Shown in pieces: positions 58,592 through 64,000 of a stretch of 64,000 nt of DNA. The stretch is from JAKACA01 sp963769255 (GTDB lineage: Bacteria > Actinomycetota > Acidimicrobiia > Acidimicrobiales > Bog-793): positions 2,170,001 to 2,234,000 of the forward strand of contig CAVYKV010000001.1 in assembly GCA_963769255.1 (NCBI GenBank), given 5' to 3'. How positions within the stretch are numbered: position 1 is the stretch's first letter; each line of letters opens with the position of its first letter. A program made the position numbers and the translations under genes. The notes below the pieces were generated by a model that saw nothing but the letters and a program-made list of their open reading frames with translations, was not told where the DNA came from and made no database searches.

Positions 58592-60202
58592 GGGACTCGT
58601 GGCGTTCAGGCTCCTCCAGATCGACCGCTGCGCCTTGTACAGCTTCGGGAATTGTTCGTAGAGGCGCTCGTACTCCGAGCGACGAGCGGGATCGGGCACG
58701 AAACAGGCGTCCACCTCGACGAGCCGGCGCATCTCTGAGGCCTGCACGGCCCCGAGGGAGAGGGCGGCGAACAGCCCCGCCCCCTTGAGCCCGGCATGCA
58801 GGGGCTGGGCAACCCGTTCGACGGTGCGGTCGAGGATGTCGGCATGCATCTGGCACCACAGCTCGGACTGCGCCCCGCCGCCGATGATGCGGATGGGGTC
58901 GAGGCGCCGGCCTGCGAAATGGTCGCAGGCATCGAGCAGCCAGCGGTTGTTGAAGGCGACACCTTCGAGCACCGCCCTCACGAGGTCGCAGCGGCCTGTG
59001 GCGAGCGAGAGGTTGTGCCACCCGCCGCGGGCCCGGCGGTCGTCGACAGGCGAGCGCTCGCCGTTCAGCCAGGGCGTGAAGATCACGCCTCCCGCCCCCG
59101 GCGGCGACGACTCCGCCTCGGCGATGATCTCCGGGAAGCCGGCGGAGGAGCCGAGGATCTTGTCGCGCAGCCATTGCAGGCAGAGCCCTCCCGTCTCGTG
59201 GTTGTTGGCGATGAGGTAGCGGTCCGGTGACAGTCCCGGCACGGAGGCGACCTGCCGCACGGCGTCCGTCTTCTTCATGGGAACGGGCGCCCCGATCCAG
59301 GCGCTCGTCGAGATGGCGAGGTGGGTGGCGTAATCGGTGACGGCTCCGGCGCCGCAGGCGGCCGAGTGCAGGTCGGGCACGGAGGTGACGACGGGGACGT
59401 CGGCGCCGAGCCCGAGCTCGGCCGCCACCTCCGCTCGAACGGTCCCGACGACCGACCCCGTGGCGACGAGCGGGGGCAGCTTCGGGCGGATGGCTTCGAG
59501 GCCGGCGAGGCGCAGCAGCACCGGGTCGTAGTCGAGGTGATCGAGGCGGCGGTTGTCCGTCAGCCAGGCGGCGGCCATGGAGGCGTGCGAGGCGGCCGGG
59601 CGCCCCGTGAAGCACATGGCGAGGTAGTCGATCGGCTCAAGGAACCAGCGGGCGCGGGAAGCGACCTCCTGCTCTTCGTGCAGGAGGTAGAGGAGGTGGC
59701 CGATGGGGTCGGCGCCGCTCGTGGAGGGGGCGCCTCCCGAGCGCCGGATCCATTGCAGGGCCGGCCGCGGCGAGTAGCCGGCGACCGGGCCGCCCACGAT
59801 CCGTCGCGAGTAGCGCCCCCCGCGGCTGTCCATCCAGAGCTGGGCGTCGCCCACGGGCTCGCCCCCCTCGTCCACCGGCACGGTGCAGGCCCACATGCCG
59901 GTGATGCACACGGCGGCGATGGCGGACGGGGCGACGCCTCCCTCACCCGGGCCGAGTCCCCGGCAGGCGGCTCCGCGCACGGCCGTCCACCACTGGCAGG
60001 CGTCCTGTACGGCGCCGTTGGAGCCGACCCAACGCGTCTCGACGGCAACGTGCTCCTGCCAGACGAGCCGTCCGCCGAGCGAGACGAACCCGACCTTCGG
60101 TCCGCCGGTCCCGAGGTCGACGGCGAGCACGAAGCGTGCGTCGCGGTCGCCCCTCACGTCCTGCGGGCGGTCGGCATCCGGCGACCCGCCGGCGCCGCTC
60201 AC
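58586..60202 (-). CDS. FGGY-family carbohydrate kinase
   Basis: Sugar/polyol kinase of 538 residues. The N-terminal ATPase motif LAVDLGTGGPKVGFVSLGG, the CITGMWACTVPVD region, LWMDSRGGRYSRR, the catalytic base region TSVPDLHSAACGAG and the C-terminal IRIIGGGAQSELWCQMHAD are present. It resembles xylulokinases but no specific substrate can be read. Its GTG overlaps the stop of the PLP enzyme gene upstream (GTGA), so the two proteins are made together and may act in one pathway. Confidence 0.88.
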   Translation of the reverse strand: MSGAGGSPDADRPQDVRGDRDARFVLAVDLGTGGPKVGFVSLGGRLVWQEHVAVETRWVGSNGAVQDACQWWTAVRGAACRGLGPGEGGVAPSAIAAVCITGMWACTVPVDEGGEPVGDAQLWMDSRGGRYSRRIVGGPVAGYSPRPALQWIRRSGGAPSTSGADPIGHLLYLLHEEQEVASRARWFLEPIDYLAMCFTGRPAASHASMAAAWLTDNRRLDHLDYDPVLLRLAGLEAIRPKLPPLVATGSVVGTVRAEVAAELGLGADVPVVTSVPDLHSAACGAGAVTDYATHLAISTSAWIGAPVPMKKTDAVRQVASVPGLSPDRYLIANNHETGGLCLQWLRDKILGSSAGFPEIIAEAESSPPGAGGVIFTPWLNGERSPVDDRRARGGWHNLSLATGRCDLVRAVLEGVAFNNRWLLDACDHFAGRRLDPIRIIGGGAQSELWCQMHADILDRTVERVAQPLHAGLKGAGLFAALSLGAVQASEMRRLVEVDACFVPDPARRSEYERLYEQFPKLYKAQRSIWRSLNATSPA

Positions 60203-61692
60203 GACTCGACGGCGGACGTCTCGAAGCTCTCCCGGTCGGCGAGCTCCCCCCTCGGGCCTGCGTCCGCCGCCGGCCCCGCGTCGACTGCCGGTGCGGGCGG
60301 CTGGAGCGGGACGGCTTGCTGGCGGTCCATCATCTCGGCCATGAACATGCGGATGATCTGGTCCACCTCGGACGTCATCCCGCCGGCGACCCCGCCGTAG
60401 ATGGCGCCCGAGCGAGGGGATGCCCCTGCCGCCTCCTGCGCGACGGCGTAACGCACGGCCTCCCGCAGGTCGAGGCTGAACAAGTCGGCGACCTGCGGCG
60501 CCGTCTGGGGGCACGTGACCGCCATGTGGAGGGCGTTCGGGTACTGCTGGCCGTTGAACCGCCAGCCACGCTGCACCATGAAGTCGTTCACGTGGTAGAT
60601 GTCGAACTCGTCGGACGTGAAGCTGAACAAGAACGTCGACTTCCCGACCAGGCGAAGCTCCGGGTGGGCCGTGACGGCAGCCTTCATGACGTCGGCCGTC
60701 TCGAAGATGGCCTGTGCGTAGGAGCGGTAGCCGGCGCGTCCGAGCTGGACCATCGACGCCCAGGCGGCCGCCAGCAACCCGCCCGAACGGGACCCCTCCA
60801 TGCCGGGCGAGCAGTATTTGCCTCCCGACCAGTCCGTGAGGAAGAAGTACTGGGCGTTGCGCTGCGCCTTGTCCCGGAACAGCAGCACAGAGGTGCCCTT
60901 CAGGGCATAGCCGTACTTGTGGGTGTCGGCAGAGATGCTCGTGACGCCGGGGACCCGGAAGTCGAAGGCGTCGATGTCGTAGCCAAGCTCCTCGCCGAAG
61001 GGGAGGATGAAGCCGCCGAGGCAGGCGTCCACATGCAGACCGACGCCGCGGGACAGCGCCAGCTCGCCGAGCTCGGCGATGGGGTCGACCGTGCCGTAGC
61101 CGTAGTTGCAGGCAGAGCCCACGAGGGCGATCGTCTCATCGTCGACGAGCTCGCCCATCGCTGGCACGTCGGCTTGCGTCGTGACGGGATCGACAGGTGC
61201 CCGTCGCAGCTCGACGCCGAAGAGGTGGCACGCCTTGTCGAAGGCCGGGTGCGCCGTCTCGGGCTTGACGAGATTCGGCCGCCTGACGCCGCGGGCCGCC
61301 GCCAGCTCCCGGTACGACAGGACGGCGTGCAGGATGCTGCCGGTACCGCCGGAGGTGACGAGGCCGGCCGGCACCACCCCGGTGATCGAGGCACCGTGCA
61401 TGAGGTCGAGCGCCATGGCGATGATCTCGCCCTCGAAGACGGTGGCGCTCGGGCACATATCCCGCTGCAGTGCGTTCACGTGCGAGAAGAGCCCGAAGGC
61501 CTCGTTCATGAAGCCGTAGTGCTCATGGTCGCCGCAGTACATCGTCCCCGAGCAGCGACCGGTCTCCCACACCCGCTGCTCGACGGCAGCCATCTCCTTC
61601 AGCTCGGCGAGGACGTCCTCCCGCCGGCGCCCCTCCTCGGGGAGCGTGCGGTTGACGTCGAAGCGATCGGCGTAGGGGTATTCGTGACTCAC
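60199..61692 (-). CDS. PLP enzyme of the group II decarboxylase / sphingosine-1-phosphate lyase type
   Basis: A 497-residue fold-type I PLP enzyme. SGGTGSILHAVLSYREL binds the cofactor phosphate, LHVDACLGGFILPF holds the Asp, and SADTHKYGYALKGTSVLLF the Schiff-base Lys. The TSGGT/HVDACLGGF/DTHKYG series is closer to sphingosine-1-phosphate lyase than to glutamate decarboxylase. The C-terminal ~40 residues are Ala/Pro-rich. The GTG at 61692 has GAGGAG 7 nt upstream. Coupled with an FGGY kinase, so it may cleave a phosphorylated amino alcohol; the true substrate is unknown. Confidence 0.82.
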   Translation of the reverse strand: MSHEYPYADRFDVNRTLPEEGRRREDVLAELKEMAAVEQRVWETGRCSGTMYCGDHEHYGFMNEAFGLFSHVNALQRDMCPSATVFEGEIIAMALDLMHGASITGVVPAGLVTSGGTGSILHAVLSYRELAAARGVRRPNLVKPETAHPAFDKACHLFGVELRRAPVDPVTTQADVPAMGELVDDETIALVGSACNYGYGTVDPIAELGELALSRGVGLHVDACLGGFILPFGEELGYDIDAFDFRVPGVTSISADTHKYGYALKGTSVLLFRDKAQRNAQYFFLTDWSGGKYCSPGMEGSRSGGLLAAAWASMVQLGRAGYRSYAQAIFETADVMKAAVTAHPELRLVGKSTFLFSFTSDEFDIYHVNDFMVQRGWRFNGQQYPNALHMAVTCPQTAPQVADLFSLDLREAVRYAVAQEAAGASPRSGAIYGGVAGGMTSEVDQIIRMFMAEMMDRQQAVPLQPPAPAVDAGPAADAGPRGELADRESFETSAVES

Positions 61693-61941
61693 TGCCTGGC
61701 TCCTCGGGTGCTCGGCCGAACCTCTGCTTCCAGCATCGCAACTACCATGTGCGCCTGTCGAACGAGCGCCCGGGGGCCTCCGGTCGCCGTCTCTCCCTCC
61801 CGGTCCCCGAGCTCGTCGCCCTGCGGGCGGACGTCCCCAGTCGAGCGCCTACTGCTAAGGTCACGGCCTCACGGACGTCGGCGTCGTCCGCCGGGTGCCT
61901 GCACCGACGACCACGGCCGCCTCGAGCTGGCCGAGCCGGCC

Positions 61942-63792
<1,851 letters not shown>

Positions 63793-63888
63793 CGGAGAGT
63801 TGGTGGTATCAGAACGTCACAGCCTCATCGGCAGGGTGCCGACCTGGCATTCGTCGGTGTCACCGACACGGGTTCCGCCGGCTGAAGT

Positions 63889-64000
63889 CTACCGGTCGGG
63901 CGCCGCCGCTAGAGCGAACCGGTCGCCCCCTTGGCGTTTCGCCCGGTACATGGCGACGTCGGCGGCATGGAAGACGTCGACGGTGTTCTCGCCCGGCCGG
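63889..64000 (-). CDS. C-terminal end of a GGDEF (diguanylate cyclase) protein
   Basis: The minus strand from the right edge reads GENTVDVFHAADVAMYRAKR then QGGDRFALAAAPDR and TAG at 63889. AADVAMYRAKRQGG is the hallmark C-terminal motif of GGDEF domains that make cyclic di-GMP. Only the last 37 codons are in the window, so the catalytic loop and sensor part cannot be judged. Confidence 0.85.
   Translation of the reverse strand, partial: RPGENTVDVFHAADVAMYRAKRQGGDRFALAAAPDR

Overview
The window is a gene-dense, high-GC chromosomal segment from an actinobacterium. Support for this: a mycothiol synthase (mshD), menaquinone genes (menG, menF), a polyprenol-phosphate mannose synthase, one long bifunctional Rel protein, frequent GTG starts, and many starts that sit 6-8 nt behind a TANNNT hexamer, which is the leaderless-transcript arrangement known from actinobacteria. 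The class Acidimicrobiia would fit, but I infer that from overall feel and gene order, not from a decisive marker. I saw no tRNA, rRNA, CRISPR array, insertion sequence or prophage.

Layout. 1-2875 (-): argC-argB-argD with tandem ArgR-like boxes in front of argC. 3061-4757 (+): an ECF sigma factor with a membrane partner that carries a large outer domain. 4890-7016 (-): a secreted beta-helix protein. 7448-18380 (-): a histidine-tryptophan supercluster, read hisB-hisH-hisA-hisF-groES-like-hisI-trpE-ygfZ-DMT transporter-trpC-trpF-trpB-trpA-small ORF. 18390-20354 (-): rlmN and mshD. 20435-26279 (+): nth, then hisD-hisC, then menG-menF, with one small gene facing hisD. 26301-31460: hydrolase, mannosyltransferase, AI-2E-type and YbhN-type membrane proteins, nucleoside phosphorylase. 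31511-37533: MaoC hydratase, agmatinase-family enzyme, esterase, MFS exporter, an AbiEi/DUF559-like protein beside palindromic repeats, and a DUF2236 protein. 37568-41325 (-): ppk-ppx. 41349-44831: two SEDS glycosyltransferases facing each other around a DUF151 nuclease. 44911-47656 (-): rarA-ruvX-aroE. 47879-52559: small zinc-ribbon protein, aspS and rel. 52673-58546: membrane protein, 1-Cys peroxiredoxin, ComF-like protein, Tat-exported subunit plus GMC oxidoreductase, GNAT. 58586-61692 (-): an FGGY kinase coupled to a sphingosine-phosphate-lyase-like PLP enzyme. 61942-63792 (-): typA. 63889-64000: the tail of a GGDEF protein.

Most genes are packed with ATGA/GTGA start-stop overlaps, implying translational coupling. 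Histidine genes lie in two blocks (hisBHAF-I on the minus strand, hisDC on the plus strand; hisG is not here). Tryptophan genes are in one block without trpD and trpG. trpF is present, unlike in the streptomycetes and mycobacteria that rely on PriA.

Six genes have reading frames broken by what look like single-base insertions (trpB, hisI, mshD, the agmatinase-family gene, the esterase, rel). Four of the six are the same change, GATC read as GATTC inside an RGATCY site. This points to a systematic sequence artefact, or less likely a real mutational hotspot, and these genes should not be taken as dead. The strongest unexplained signals are this shared insertion signature, the repeated leaderless-promoter layout including a pair of overlapping divergent -10 boxes, a dispersed palindromic repeat (three copies), two in-frame 18-bp minisatellites, and the kinase/PLP-lyase gene pair.
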